The notes under the pieces: model-generated
Seen by the model: the letters and a program-made list of their open reading frames with translations, nothing else
What the model was told of the DNA's origin: nothing
Database searches by the model: none
NCBI RefSeq assembly: GCF_945859685.1
Contig: NC_079147.1
Location: 93,178,315-93,242,314 of the forward strand
Reading direction: 5' to 3'
From: Eupeodes corollae
Lineage: Eukaryota > Arthropoda > Insecta > Diptera > Syrphidae
Length of the DNA stretch: 64,000 bases
Part shown: one piece after another, positions 20,501 through 32,460 of the stretch
How the letters are laid out: the number at the start of each line of letters is the position of its first letter
Numbering within the stretch: position 1 is the first letter of the stretch
Position numbers and translations under genes: made by a program

Positions 20501-23110
20501 CCCCCCAATGCCTCTAGGCGGGGTAAACTTACAAGTGTTTACAGGTAACGGTATGATCTCTTGTTCAATTTGATAAGCTTTACCTATAGTTTTAATATTG
20601 TTCTATGCATTGCTGTTCGTTGCATAGCTGTAGTGCGTTTCGTTTGGAAGCTAGGTTGGTTTAAAGTGAAAAATACCCTCGCAAGCAGAAAACAAATATT
20701 TTTTTGCAAACACGATTTTCAAATATTAAAAAAAATAGTAATTTTCGCCAAATCGAAGTGTTTTTTATCGATTAGTAAAAAAAAGTTTTGTGTTGTGTAG
20801 TGTTTTTGTATAAACTTGTTCTTGTTAGTTGCTCATTACTGATTCAGTGATTTTGGTAGGTAGTAATGTCAAGAAGATCATTGAGGAACTTGTCAGAGAT
20901 GACAGATGACGAAATAGCTGAATTGATGAATGTAATTTCAAGCCCAGAAGATACTAGAGGAGCAGATGATTTTGACGATAACGACAAGATTTTATTTTGA
21001 TTGATCATTGTTTGATGAATTCAAGTCAAATCTTGACTGATGCAGTAAATGCAAGAATCGGCATCAGCGCCTTAGACGTGAGTCACCAAGAGCCAACTTT
21101 AGCTTTAGCATCATTGCCTTCAACGTCTGTTGCTTCTTTTGTTGCTTTCGAATTAAACGCCAGATCTAATGCCGCAACAAATCCCGCTATCATATCTGAG
21201 CCTAATGTTACCCCTTCACGTTATAGAAAATGTAAACGCGACTTGAATGACAACGAATTATAAGAAGAGGAAGGTGGGCCAGATCATTCGAATACAGGCA
21301 AATTCGTTGGTGTCCATGTTGTGGAAAAAAAAATATGCAGCTGCATGTAAATGAAGTCGTTTTTCGTGGAGAAAAAAGAGCTGCCCCAGGAAGTAAAAGC
21401 CTTGAAAACACCATTTGATTTCTTTCATTACTTTGTGACAGATGAATTCATGCAATATCTAGTTGATGAAAAAATGAGTTTGTATACGTGCTAGCAGAAA
21501 ATTGAAACCAGATTTGTTACCAATGTATACAAGAGGTTCGACAGTTTATTGGAATCATGTTCTTTACGTCTGTATATCGCTATCCAAATGTTTGTTCTTA
21601 CTGGGGAAGATATTCGCTGGAAGCAATCCGATCCACAATGTCACGAATAAGATTCGAACAAATTCGCCAGTTCTTGCATTTCAATGACAATTCGACTATG
21701 ATCCCGAATGGCCAGCCTGGATACGACAAGGTGCATCAAGTTCGACCACTAATAGATAACCCATTTCAACGAAGGCTTTGGGTCTGTTCCGATGCTTCAT
21801 CGTCTATGTGTAGACGAACAGATGTGTGCTACGAAAATGGGTGGCAACCCTGCACGGCAATATATGCCAGCCAAACCACATAAGTGGGAAACCAAGCTGT
21901 TTGTTTTATGTGACCATATGGGCTTTTCATATTCTTTTGAAATTTATTCTGGTGCAGGAGACAATGTGGTACCAGAAAATGCTCCAGGTCTCGGAGCCTT
22001 GTCAAAAGTCGTTGTTCGTTTGTCTAGCAAAATTCCAGACAACGTGAACCATATTGTATATTCTGATAATTTTTACACGTCGTTTGCTGACGTAGAAGCC
22101 GTGGCACTGTGCGCTCAAATCTAGTGCAAAACATCAAATTGTCGAGCGATGCTGAGTTGACGAAGCGAAAAGTAGAGCGAGGGTACTCTGAGGAATATGT
22201 CGCCCTACGGCATAAATATAAGCAGCGTTTTGTGGTTGGACAACAAAAGTGTTCGACTACTTTCGACTTATGTTGCTGTAAAACCATTTCTTTCTCAAGA
22301 GCTTATTCCACCACCCTCCAAATCTTCGCGATTGGATGGAAAAAATAAGCAACAAATAGAAGTTGACTGCCCATTTATAATAAAAGAATACAATTGACAG
22401 ATGTGCGGTGTCGATCTCATGGATGGTCTTCTCGGTCGGTATCATATTCACATGAAAACCCGAAAATGGACGAACCGCATCTTTTTCCAACTGTTAGATA
22501 TGGCGATGGTAAATTCTTACATCCTTTATCAATGGAGTAAAAATCGAATTGCCAAACTTTCGCTCTGAAGTTGCTGAATCTTTGTGCATGGTTTCAAATG
22601 AAACGAAAAAACCAAGAGGTCGTCCAACGTCATCACCAGTAGCACAACCCCTCAAGCCAAAGAAGTCTTATTTCCCTACCCCAGAGGTTCGTTATGACAA
22701 CGTGGGTCATTGGTGCGTATTTCATGACCGAAAGGGCAAAAAGGCTTGCAAATTTCCGGAGTGTAAGTTAGAAACGCAGGCATATTGCACCAAATGCAAA
22801 TTGAATCTCCCCAATTCAACCACAAAGTCGTGTTTTTTTTACTTTCATCAACGTTAAGATAATATCCAACTATACACACATTGTTCAGTAACTTTTCTTT
22901 TTTTCTTACTTTAATTTTCAGCTTAATTCACTCAATAAATTATAATTTTCATAACTTCACCTGTGTGTTTTTTTTTTCATGTTAATATTTTCACCTGTAA
23001 AAGGTAAAAACTTGATTTTTTGAAAAACTAATTTCAGATTCGTTCTTATCGCATCCATATTTGTAAATACAGATTTTTTGAACCAAATCAAAAAATAAGT
23101 CATTAGAGGG
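20501..23110 (+). mobile_element. piggyBac-type element 1 (dead)
   Basis: A decayed piggyBac transposase occupies the middle. The right end reads TTAGAGGG followed by TTAA (23111-23114), as expected for the TTAA target. The left end is less clear: CCCCCCAATGCC at 20501 resembles the complement of the right end but is preceded by TTTATG, not TTAA. An inverted repeat GTAAAC...GTTTAC lies at 20524-20543. Confidence 0.65.
20866..22856 (+). pseudogene. piggyBac transposase, multiply broken
   Basis: The frame starts MSRRSLRNLSEMTDDEIAEL at 20866 with an acidic N-terminus, as in many PGBD proteins. Catalytic regions are recognisable but lie in different frames: CVDEQM (about 21803), YSDNFYTS (about 22060) and CGVDLMDGLLGRYH (about 22402). 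All three aspartates of the DDD triad are present. The C-terminal cysteine-rich finger (HWCVFHDRKGKKACKFPEC and AYCTKCKLNL) is at 22549-22856. Several stops (near 20997, 21346, 21494, 21650, 22124 and 22396) and frameshifts make it non-functional. In life it would excise and insert at TTAA. Confidence 0.8.
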
Positions 23111-23114
23111 TTAA

Positions 23115-23889
23115 GATGAATAAATTTTGAGGTATGTTTAATGCCTCATTGATTCTTTCTAAATAGGTTTGAAATGAACTCTTTATCAAGAAGTTCAATT
23201 TTTTTTCATTAATTCGATTTTGTATCAAGTGTGTGTAAATTAAAAATACATTATCATCAGAATACCCCAAAAAAAGTTCAACTTCCCAGTTCTCTATCTA
23301 AACCTACAATCTTACATGGCGCTAAGAACATTTCCGTCACACAGGAATATTTTTTGAAGGAACACCTAATGTGTCTTCTTTTTGCAGGCATGGTGGTTAG
23401 CATTCGATTAGCAAGTAAATATGTGAAAAAGTCAATAAAATAAAATACATAAAGACACTTAGTCTAGACAATACGTCATAATGGAAGAGTTGACGAGATA
23501 TTTGCTTTCGTGGCGCCACAGCTGATTAAAAATATCACCAGAATTGAAACTACGTTGGTTTACGTCACATAATGAACTGAGCTACGAGTGAACGATAACA
23601 AATATTATGAAATTCATCTTCTAAACAATTTTCTCCGATATCCGAAAAAGTCCTTATTTTAAACGAAAAGGGGAGGATTTTAGAGCGCATGCGCTTAAAT
23701 GTTGTTTACAGACATTTTATTTTAAAATAATGTTGAATTGCAGAGCTTAACATAATTTAACATTATGTTATTTTCTGTTATGCAGTGGTCTCTGTTAAAA
23801 ATTTCTTTGATATGCAAATTTTGCAGTCGTTGTCTATAAAAAAAAGTACTACCCTTATTATGCAGAGGCACAGTGTGAGCACTAGGAAG
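23115..23889. other. Unassigned AT-rich sequence
   Basis: No gene recognised. A 70-codon frame at 23231-23443 has no known domain. Confidence 0.4.
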
Positions 23890-25638
23890 AGGAGAGAGGG
23901 TTTAAAAGGAGTTGCAATGACTAAGAAAGAAACTGGGGTAAGGAATTCCACATTCGCGTAGTACGGCTAAAGAACGAATCTCTGTATTCGACAGTACGAC
24001 CGAAATTGGGCTCGAGAGTATACTGATGAGCATTCCTAGAAGCGCGAGTATTACGGTTGAACTGTTTAAGGGGAGTAATGCAATTGGCTATTTCACTAGA
24101 GCATAAGCCGTTAAAATAACGGTACAAAAGGGTCAGATAAGAGACCCTACGACGATATTCAAGCGAAGTAAATGAACTTATGATGATATTATCATTTATC
24201 AATTTAAATAATCTACGTTCAATACTATCCAAGACGCTTAGGTAAGTTGCCGGAGCACCAGCCAAGAGATGGGAGGTATAATCAAGCTTTGGAAGTATGT
24301 AAGTCTTGTAGATAACAGCCAGATCAGAAGAGGTGAAATATTTCTTGCATCGCCTAAGGAAAAGCAAACACCTTGCGGCATTTTTGGTGACATCGCGTAT
24401 GTGATCGTTCCACAAAAGGTGGTTGGTGATACACATATCGAGAATATTGAGATGTTCAGTATCCTCGCTGCAAGTAACATTTATAGATAATGGCAAGGGG
24501 GCTATATTTCGCTTTAACGATACAAGACGATTCGCTTTAACGATAGAAGACGCAATTCGAAGCATTAAACTCCACGCAGTTTCTTATTCCCCATTGTGCA
24601 ATGCTGTTTAGGTCGGAATTTAATGAGCTTATCATATTTTGTCGTTGCAGTTCCACATCCGAAAACGAGGGATGTGAGTCAGAAAACGAATATGAAAAGC
24701 TAAGAGTACTATCTTCAGCAAAACAATGTATTATATTAGGAGTTGCAGACACGAGATTATTAATAAAAATGAGAAAGAGTGTTGGAGATAGAACAGAGCC
24801 CTGGGGCACACAAGCATTTCTTTTATGGTTTTCAGACTTGAATCCATCCAATACTACTTGTATTGAACGATTCGAAAGGTAATTACTAATTCAATGAAGA
24901 AGGGATTCAAGAAAACCGAAGCACGCATTTTCGATAAGAGAGCTTGATGCCAAACCTATGCTGTTGAAATATCAAGTGCAATAATCTTACTTTCTCCAAA
25001 GCGATGTAAAGATTTGCTCCACTGTTCGGTGAGATGAACCATGAGATCAGCAGTGGACCTATTGCTTCGAAAGCTGTACTACCGGTCATTAAGAAGCTTT
25101 CGATCTTCAAGATATTTCTTGAGCCGATAATTAATCAGCGTTTTCATGAACAAGTGCAATCGGTCGGTAATTAGAGGGTGAGGAAGATTCTTCTTTTTTG
25201 GGGATGGGCTGGACAAATGCAGTTTTCCATCGGCTCGGAACGAGGCCTGAGGAGTAGGACAGATGAAAAAGCTTACGCAGTGGTTTTGCCAGCGTTAAAG
25301 AATTACTCTTCAGAACAATAGCGGGGATACCATCGGGACCAGCGGATTTATGTGTGTTCAGATCTCTTAGGACTCTTGCCACAGTACGAGTGCGAAAAAA
25401 GATTGGTCCCATAGAATCAATAACTCGCTCAAGTACAGGCGGAGTCATAACACTTTCTGGCAGCCTTGAATTGGCAGCGGACTGCCTTGAAAAAAGATTA
25501 GCTTTATCTGAAGAACTAACAAAAGGATTGTCATTGACAACGAGCGTAAGAACCGATGAAGAGGAAGAATTTCTCATGTTTTTTGACCAAACATTCGTAC
25601 TGCCTTTGGGACATTGCAGTATTTTTGCCGTAATTTTT
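23890..25638 (-). pseudogene. LINE family B, 3' half: reverse transcriptase
   Basis: Read on the minus strand. The linker AKILQCPKGSTNVWSKN starts at about 25637. NTHKSAGPDGIPAIVLK, PSNYRPIALV, CVPQGSVLSPTLFLIFINN and the altered catalytic box FAED (24711-24722, first Asp to Glu) follow. The thumb FLRRCKKYFTSSDLAVIYKTYILPKLDY is in 23921-24565 and ends with TTRMWNSLPQFLS. Frameshifts lie near 25130 and 24540. The upstream half of the same element continues at 26984-28345, beyond the family A insertion. Confidence 0.8.
25627..25638. repeat. 12-bp target-site duplication, left copy
   Basis: GCCGTAATTTTT is identical to 26984-26995. The two copies flank the family A insertion within the endonuclease-reverse transcriptase linker of family B. 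Confidence 0.9.
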
Positions 25639-26983
25639 ACTTACTCAGGGTGGCGCTACAGTCCTGTGTGAACTAGGGCCTCACCCAACAAACTTCTCCA
25701 TCTAGCTCAGTCCCTAGCTAGATGTCTCCAGTTTCCCGCTCCAAGTTGGGTGAGGTCACCTTCCACTTGTGAACCCCACCTGATCCGCGGTCTTCCTCTA
25801 CTGCGCTATCCTGTGGGTGCGGATTCGAAGACTTTTCGTGCCGGAGCATTGGTTTCCATGCGCTCTACGTGACCCAGCCATCTTAGTCGTTGGAGTTTTA
25901 CTCTTCTGGCTAAGTCTACGTTGCTGTACAGCCCGTACAGTTCGTCGTTCCATCTCCTCCTCCACTCCCTTCGATGCATACGGGACCGTAGATCACACGA
26001 AGAACTTTTCTCTCGAAGCGACCCAAGGTGCTTTCATCCGCTTTTGTCATGGTATATGCTTCTGCACCGTATAGCAGGACGGGGATGATAAGGGTCTTAT
26101 ATAGCAACACTTTGGTCCCTCGAGAGAGAGGACTTTACCACTCAATTGCTTTCTTAGTCCAAAGAAACAGCGGTTAGCAAGAGTTATTCTGCGTTTGACC
26201 TCAGCGCTGGTGTTGTTTTCTGCGTTTACAGCGGAGCCTAGGTAGGTAGACGAAGTCCTTGACTACCTCAAAGTTACGTCTGTCGATTGTGACGTTTTGA
26301 CCAAAACGTCGGTGTTGTATGTCCTTTCTAGACGACAGCATGTACTTTGTTTTGCCCTCATTAACCGTTAAACCCATTTTTCCGCCTCTGCCTCAATACT
26401 CACAAAAGCCCCATTGACATCACGCTGAGTTCTTCCGATTATGTCAATGTCATTAGCATATGCCAATAATTGGACAGACAGACAGCACGATGTTAAAAAA
26501 ATCGCATGACAGCTCATCACCTTGTCTAAAGCCTTTTTTGACATCAAAAGGTTCTGTTAAGTTGTTTCCAACCTTTATGGAGCAGCGTGAATTCTCCATG
26601 GTCATCCTGCACAAACGGACGAGTTTGGCAGGGATGCCAAAACTAGACATGGTTCTATACAGCTCGTCCCTGTAGATGCTGTCATATGCCGCCTTGAAAT
26701 CGATGAAAAGATGGTGGGTGTCGATTTGGTGTTCTTGAGTTTTTTCTAGGATCTGCCGTAATATGAATATTTGATCAACTGTGGACTTTCCTGGTCTAAA
26801 ACGACAATGATAAGGACCTATCAGGTTGTTGACGATGGGCTTTAGACGTTCACATATTACGGCAGAGCCGGTTTTATCCGGCTACTCATCCTTGGAGTTA
26901 TACTTAGGATCTGGCCCTCCAGGTTGGAGGTTGTGCGTCGGGGTGACTTCCTGGAAACGTAAAAGCTTTCATAGTTGCGAAGC
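25639..26983 (-). mobile_element. RTE-like LINE (family A), copy 2, 5'-inverted insertion
   Basis: The main part (25639-26868) reads on the minus strand. It is the 3' portion of family A: reverse transcriptase, the ILRVIYGPV region, the CTGTAGCGCCACC 3' end and a short GAGTAAGTA tail. The remaining 115 bp (26869-26983) carry the 5' untranslated region of the same family in the opposite orientation, matching 1970-2095 (for example TCCTTGGAGTTATACT). The whole is bounded by a perfect 12-bp duplication (25627-25638 and 26984-26995), so both parts arrived in one event. Confidence 0.9.
25700..26868 (-). pseudogene. Reverse transcriptase of LINE family A, copy 2
   Basis: From about 26868 downward: CERLKPIVNNLIGPY, then FIDFKAAYDSIYRDEL, MSSFGIPAKLVRLCRMTM, KKGFRQGDELSCDFFNI, the altered catalytic box YAND (26449-26460, expected YADD), IDIIGRTQRDV, and TLIIPVLLYGAEAYTM at 25916-26110. 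A frameshift just before the catalytic box (near 26465) and others near 26380 and 25940 break it. This copy retains the roughly 450 bp that copy 1 lost. Confidence 0.8.
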
Positions 26984-28345
26984 GCCGTAATTTTTGGTCA
27001 TGTAAAAATTTGGTCTGGCGAATACGGGCGTTGCAGGCTTTCCTGGCTTGGTTGAACTTATTCCGGCTTTGCTCACTACGGTTGGCTTTATAGCAACGGA
27101 AACTAACATCTTTCAACCTAATAACCTCCTTACAGCTCGCATCAAACCAAGCGTTTTCCTTGGGTCTGATACTTTTAACCCTATTCGAGATAAAAGTTCA
27201 TTCCCAGGAGAATCAAACTTGTGATCATATCAGCGCTGATGTCAACGTCACTATTGAGGAAGCATAGTGACCAGTTAAAGATCCTGAAGTATTGAGACCG
27301 TCCCAGTTGCCTTTATAGTATTTCCTAACGGTTCTCTTATCAGCTCTTTTTTTAACTGAACAGTTTTGACACGAGAAATTCGATGATATAACACAATGGT
27401 CAGATGTGCCTAGAGGAGAAAGAACACAAATAGTGTACTTATCAGGGTCAGAGGTAAGAAACAAATCAATAGTGTTCTTGCTCGACCTTTAACGTGAGAT
27501 ATTCGGGTGGGATCGTTCACTAGACGAGATAGGTGGTTCAACTCAGCAAAGATTTCTGCACACACTCCATCAAGTGTTGTCTGGCCTGAATGTTGAAGCC
27601 ATGAAGAATTGTGTACATTGAAATCGCCCGTAACAACGATTTCAGTGCGAGGATAGGACCAAACACTTCTTTGGATGTAATCAGACAAAGCATCAAGTTC
27701 ACGAGGAGTATTGAGACCGTCCCAGTTGCCTTTATAGTATTTCCTAACGGTTCTCTTAGGAGCTCTTTTTTTAACTGAACAGTTTTGACACGAGAAATTC
27801 GATGATATAACACAATGGTCAGATGTGCCTAGAGGAGAAAGAACACTAATAGTGTACTTATCAGGGTCAGAGGTAAGAAACAAATCAATAGTGTTCTTGC
27901 TCGACCTTCAACGTGAGATATTCGGGTGGGATCGTTGACTAGACGAGATAGGTGGTTCAACTCAGCAAAGATTTCTGCACACACTCCATCAAGTGTTGTC
28001 TGGCCTGAATGTTGAAGCCATGAAGAATTGTGTACATTGAAATCGCCCGTAACAACGATTTCAGTGCGAGGATAGGACCAAACACTTCTTTGGATGTAAT
28101 CAGACAAAGCATCAAGTTCACGAGGAGTTGATAATCTGTCTAAATTTGGGCTTCGATAAAGTAAGCAGTAGTGAATGATTTGCTTACTGACGGAGAATTT
28201 AAACCACATATAATTAAAAAAGGAATTGGTGAAGAGACCATATATTGGTAAGAGCTGATAAGTAACATCATTCCTAATGTATATGACGAGGCCATTGTGG
28301 GAAAAGAATAAAGTCACCAAGCTGTACCCATGAATACAAAAATCA
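26984..28345 (-). pseudogene. LINE family B, 5' half: APE-type endonuclease with tandem duplication
   Basis: The minus strand encodes DFCIHGYSLVTLF, GLVIYIRNDV, the catalytic EIVVTGDFNVHNSSWLQ, LGTSDHCVISSNF and the linker RNKFNQARKACNARIRQ, ending HDQKLR at the insertion site. The element is 5'-truncated near 28345. A 419-bp segment covering VVTGDFN to SDHCVI is repeated in tandem. A frameshift in the GRA-RTLL region is shared by both copies. Confidence 0.8.
27288..28125. repeat. 419-bp tandem duplication inside the LINE B endonuclease
   Basis: 27288-27706 and 27707-28125 are nearly identical, with only about five differences seen (for example ATCAGC against AGGAGC near 27340 and 27759). 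The junctions share the 3-bp word AGT, consistent with a recent microhomology-mediated duplication. Confidence 0.95.
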
Positions 28346-29942
28346 GCAAGATCGGATTTTGTTATTGGTGTTTTATTTGTTGTTGTTTTTTTTTGGGGAT
28401 GCACTAATGTTTTTTTGGAAGCACTTGTTAATTTATGTGTGATTTTTGTTGTGGTAAATTATTGTTTATTACACTTTTTGTGTATATGTATAATTGTAAT
28501 TAAGTTGAGGATAAAAAGTAAACTGCTACACGACACTATTAACAAACAATACAGTTATAAAAAAACGAGCACAGACAGAACGGAGACGCACAACACAGGG
28601 GCAACCTTCACTAACAAAGGTTCACTGACAACTCAAATAACTCTTGATTTAAATAATGTCAACGTATGCGAAAGTGAGGACATCAGAACTTCCATTAAAT
28701 AGAAATCCGATAACCAAACCCCTCATTGTTCATCGAAGAAACTCAGATGATGTCCTAACTTATTAATGGCCCAAACATATAAAGAAAAACAAGAATAATG
28801 ATAGTAACCTGGTGATGGTGTTAATCTCTCCATTTTAATATTTTAAAGGAAACATGTGCCTCAATACCCCTAATCCGTACGCCACTATCCTATCATATAT
28901 TTTAAAATACTGTACACAGACAAAAAAGTTTTTGTAAAATAAACATGACAAATTATTGACTTCGATAAAAAGATGAATTATTCAATCATTCGATTTCGCT
29001 TTAACACGCATTCATCTTATTTCAATATTTCAAAATATTAATTTAAGGCAAAACCTCTTAATCTAAGATTGTAATACATGTTAACAAGTTTTTATATTAA
29101 ATCTAATCGTTCTCACTTTGTTTTAACTTTTAAGTTTTTTTGAAGATTAAATTAAGAGTGCTTCATGTCAAAGCAAACATTTTTCATGTACCTACTATAA
29201 CCAGCATCGTTACACTATAAACAAACGTTTTTCATTTTGATTTTACATGATTTTAGTTCTTAAGGAACTCAAGGCTTCATATAAAAACTGATTCATGTGA
29301 AGGAGCATGTTAAAATAATATGAATGAAGAAAATGTAATATGGAAATAGTATTAAAATAAAACTATTGACATATGTTCTCCCTTTTAAAAGCACTTCATG
29401 TTAAAAAAGCGTTTTTCATGTAAAAACAACATGGCTCATTAAAATAACGCTATTCTTTATTATTCATCGGAATAAGTTGCAAAAAACTGGAACTCCATTT
29501 ATTTCACACAAATATGGGTTGTTTCATATTATGATAAGTACTCTTATAAGACTTCAACAACATTTTGCAAATTATAAGCAATTCAATTAATATTTTCCCT
29601 TTCCTTAATTTTCTTTAATTCCATTTTTGAATATCGTTTTAAGACTTAATAAAATTATCTTTCCATTAATGTATAACAAGTTGGCCTTAGTTGGTTCACC
29701 CTGTATCTATCGTCATTTGTAAATCAACGTTGAAAACTAATCATTCAATTTAAATTCCTCATAAAACAAAATGCAACCTCAAGAATTTAAAAGGAAATCA
29801 TGTAGAAGTATTATTGTTAATAGTTGAATTCTACAAATTTTTAAAAAATCCCGTTATTTTAAAACCAATGAATATTTAGGTTCTGTGGCATGGCAATACT
29901 TCCAAAACTAAACGAAAGAGAGAAAAAGAAATAAAAAAAAAA
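28346..29942. other. AT-rich interval, no gene recognised
   Basis: No domain-bearing frame. The 95-codon frame at 28415-28702 has a hydrophobic start but no recognisable family. The rest is simple AT-rich sequence. Confidence 0.4.
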
Positions 29943-31594
29943 ACAAAAATACTCCATTACCAAGATCGGAATCTCAAACTGACATTTCGGTTTGCCTGCA
30001 AGCTAAGTACACACTAAATGTGAGAAAGTGTACGTAAAATGATGCAAAAACCAAACACATTCTCACATTTAGTGTTCCGGCCCATCAAAATGCTTCATTA
30101 TAGTCTGCAGGCACATCTAATTGCTTTATTAAGAATGTTTTATGGCCTCGTTCAAAAACTAAACAATCCTAACCAACAGAATCTGAAGTGCTGACATGGT
30201 CTTAAATTGGAAGATTTGTGGAGCTCTTTAATTTCAATCCAAATAAATGTTGTTAATGTATATAAAATAAGATTGACCAAATACATATTTAATAATTTAT
30301 TAGTGCTGGTTTTTATTTACTTAAATTATTTGCGAACGCAATATGAGCTGGAACTGGTTAAGTATAATTGGAAATGGACAAAAGTGTAACACAATACTTT
30401 GTAAAACGACAAAACAGACAATTTTTTCAGGTGTAGTTGGCTTAGAACATTTTTTTGGTGACGTTAGAAGTTCAGGGGGAAACAATAGGCGGATGCCTCA
30501 AAATTTCTTTGCACAGACAGTGCTACTTGTAAAGTTCCATTGCCAACTTTAGCTAGTTTAGATTTTTCAATTAAATTAGTATTTTCATCATTTAAGCAGT
30601 TCGATAATTGCACGACCAAATTTTAGTTTTGTTTGTTGCAGGAATATTTCTGAAAATTTCTTTTTGAGGGACTATGTTAGAGTTAGAATTTTGTTTGTAG
30701 TTTGATTTTTCAATACAAATTTGAGGGAACCATGTTTTAAAAATAAGATGCTTTCTGTAAAGCATTTTTAAGGAAAAAAATAGGCAATATGGTTAAACAC
30801 AATACCAACTAAATGAGTTCAATAAATACCTTACATTTTATTATATTAAATACCTTAAATATTATGGCTTTCTCAAAAATAATTTTCTAAGCTAACCTCC
30901 GCTTTATATCTGAAAACTATTGTTTATGTATACTTTCTTCTATGCAAATACATGTATGCTTCCATCAATCAAGATTGTTATAGATGAGGTGTTTTTCGAT
31001 TAAAACTCTTTTTTTAAATTTAATATTTATTAATCAAAATGGAATTTAAAAATAGTTGCAAGCTTAAATCATCAAAAACAAACTATAAATATACTTGAAT
31101 TAATTAAATTGATACAGATTTTAATTACTTGCAAACAAAATTTGAGTTCAATAAATTGCGTTCGCACCCTTAACTTGATGGTTCTTCGAACGCATTTTTG
31201 ATACAATAATCCGAAGTTAGTTATGAAATTTGAACAATTTCGTAGTGATTGCTGTAAATGAGTGAATAAATTATATTTAACTGGTGTTGAACATGCTTTT
31301 TTCAAGAAAAAAATTACATTGGTTCGCTATCAACAAAATTACTGCTAAAATAAAGCTTAAAACTGAGTTTTTCATCGAAAAAAGTAAAAAGAAAAATCTG
31401 AAAACAAACTTATTAACCACCCCATTTTGTTTTTGCTTTGCAAAGTGCCGCTAGCCCACGGCATCGTTTTTTTTTGTTTTCACATTTATTCATGGACTAA
31501 TTGTCAAAATTACAAATACTACAATGTAAACAAACGGGTTTGGGAGAGTGAAACGTACGAAAGATTCCGATCTTGGTAAATAGAGTATTTTTGA
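29943..31594. mobile_element. Cryptic 1.65-kb element bounded by 31-bp inverted repeats
   Basis: The left end (29943-29973, containing ACCAAGATCGGAATCT) is matched by the right end in reverse (31563-31594) with one substitution and one 1-bp gap. Both ends lie in A-rich flanks. The interior has no recognisable transposase; the frames at 30207-30552 and 31072-31305 have no known domain. A 16-bp perfect hairpin lies near the left end at 30011-30075. Best read as a non-autonomous DNA transposon, though an inverted duplication is possible. Confidence 0.65.
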
Positions 31595-32452
31595 AAAAAA
31601 ATATATACAGAAAGAGACTGCGGGTTAGGTAGGGATATTGAGAGGTGAAATAAAACATTCGATTGTGAACAAGCAGATGAAACGGACGTGTTTTAATTAT
31701 TTTTGTACCAAGAATTAGCTTACAGTTCGAAAGTTTAAATCATTTCCGTTTGTGTAGTGACTGAAGTAACTTCAATTTATAAGCTTTTGTGTAAAGTGAA
31801 ATAAATATAATTATGTGTGATATAGTCAATATAAGTGAAGCGGAATATATCGATTTACGAGGCACAACTTGAGAAATTTCAAACATGAATTTCGAATTCT
31901 ATTTGCATGACAGTATTTTTCATAATTTGATCGTGTTTACTATTTTTGTTTTTTTTTTTTTTGTGCGGTTAATAGTTTTCTTAGGGGTTGTGATTTAGAT
32001 TTAGATTAAGAAAAAATATTGGGTGGTTCTAAGTCGATTTCCTCTTGGCTCAACCTCGATACCAAAGGATATAAATGTTACATATTTGTGATGATCGCAA
32101 AAAATAATTATTTTTTTGACGTTGAAACGCAGTTTGTATTGGATTCTTGTAAATAACGCATCCCTTTTATTTATTTTCAACAACAATTATTTTCTTTTGT
32201 AGATGCTGAAATAAAATTATAAAAGCTTAAGATTTCTGTCGAATGACGAGATTCAAGACGCTATCAAGCCAATGGGATTGCGGGCTCGTTTTCGAGAAAC
32301 ACTTTTTCGTTGGAGGAAATCCGAATTAAATTTACTTGTAAAATTTGCTCTTGATAATTGTAATTTATGTCTTATTTGTTTTCAAAGGTCGTAAATGACG
32401 AGGATAGCTAGTCACAATCAATTGCTACAGTACAAAGTAATTTCATTGTCAA
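31595..32452. other. Unassigned sequence left of the hAT element
   Basis: Mostly AT-rich. It contains one short frame at 32227-32396 described separately. Confidence 0.4.
32227..32396 (+). other. Short frame resembling the end of a SAM-like domain
   Basis: The frame reads FLSNDEIQDAIKPMGLRARF then RETLFRWRKSE before turning AT-rich. The pattern of an acidic helix, a PMGLRARF turn and a basic helix resembles the C-terminal half of sterile-alpha-motif-type domains. A possible acceptor (TTTTGTAG) precedes it near 32200. It could be an isolated exon of a host gene or a captured fragment. I see no partner exons. Confidence 0.3.
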
Positions 32453-32460
32453 TCTTGATC

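Noticed and set aside
27225..27464. A separate gene in the 27.2-27.5 kb frame
   Set aside because: It is one copy of the 419-bp duplication inside the LINE B endonuclease.
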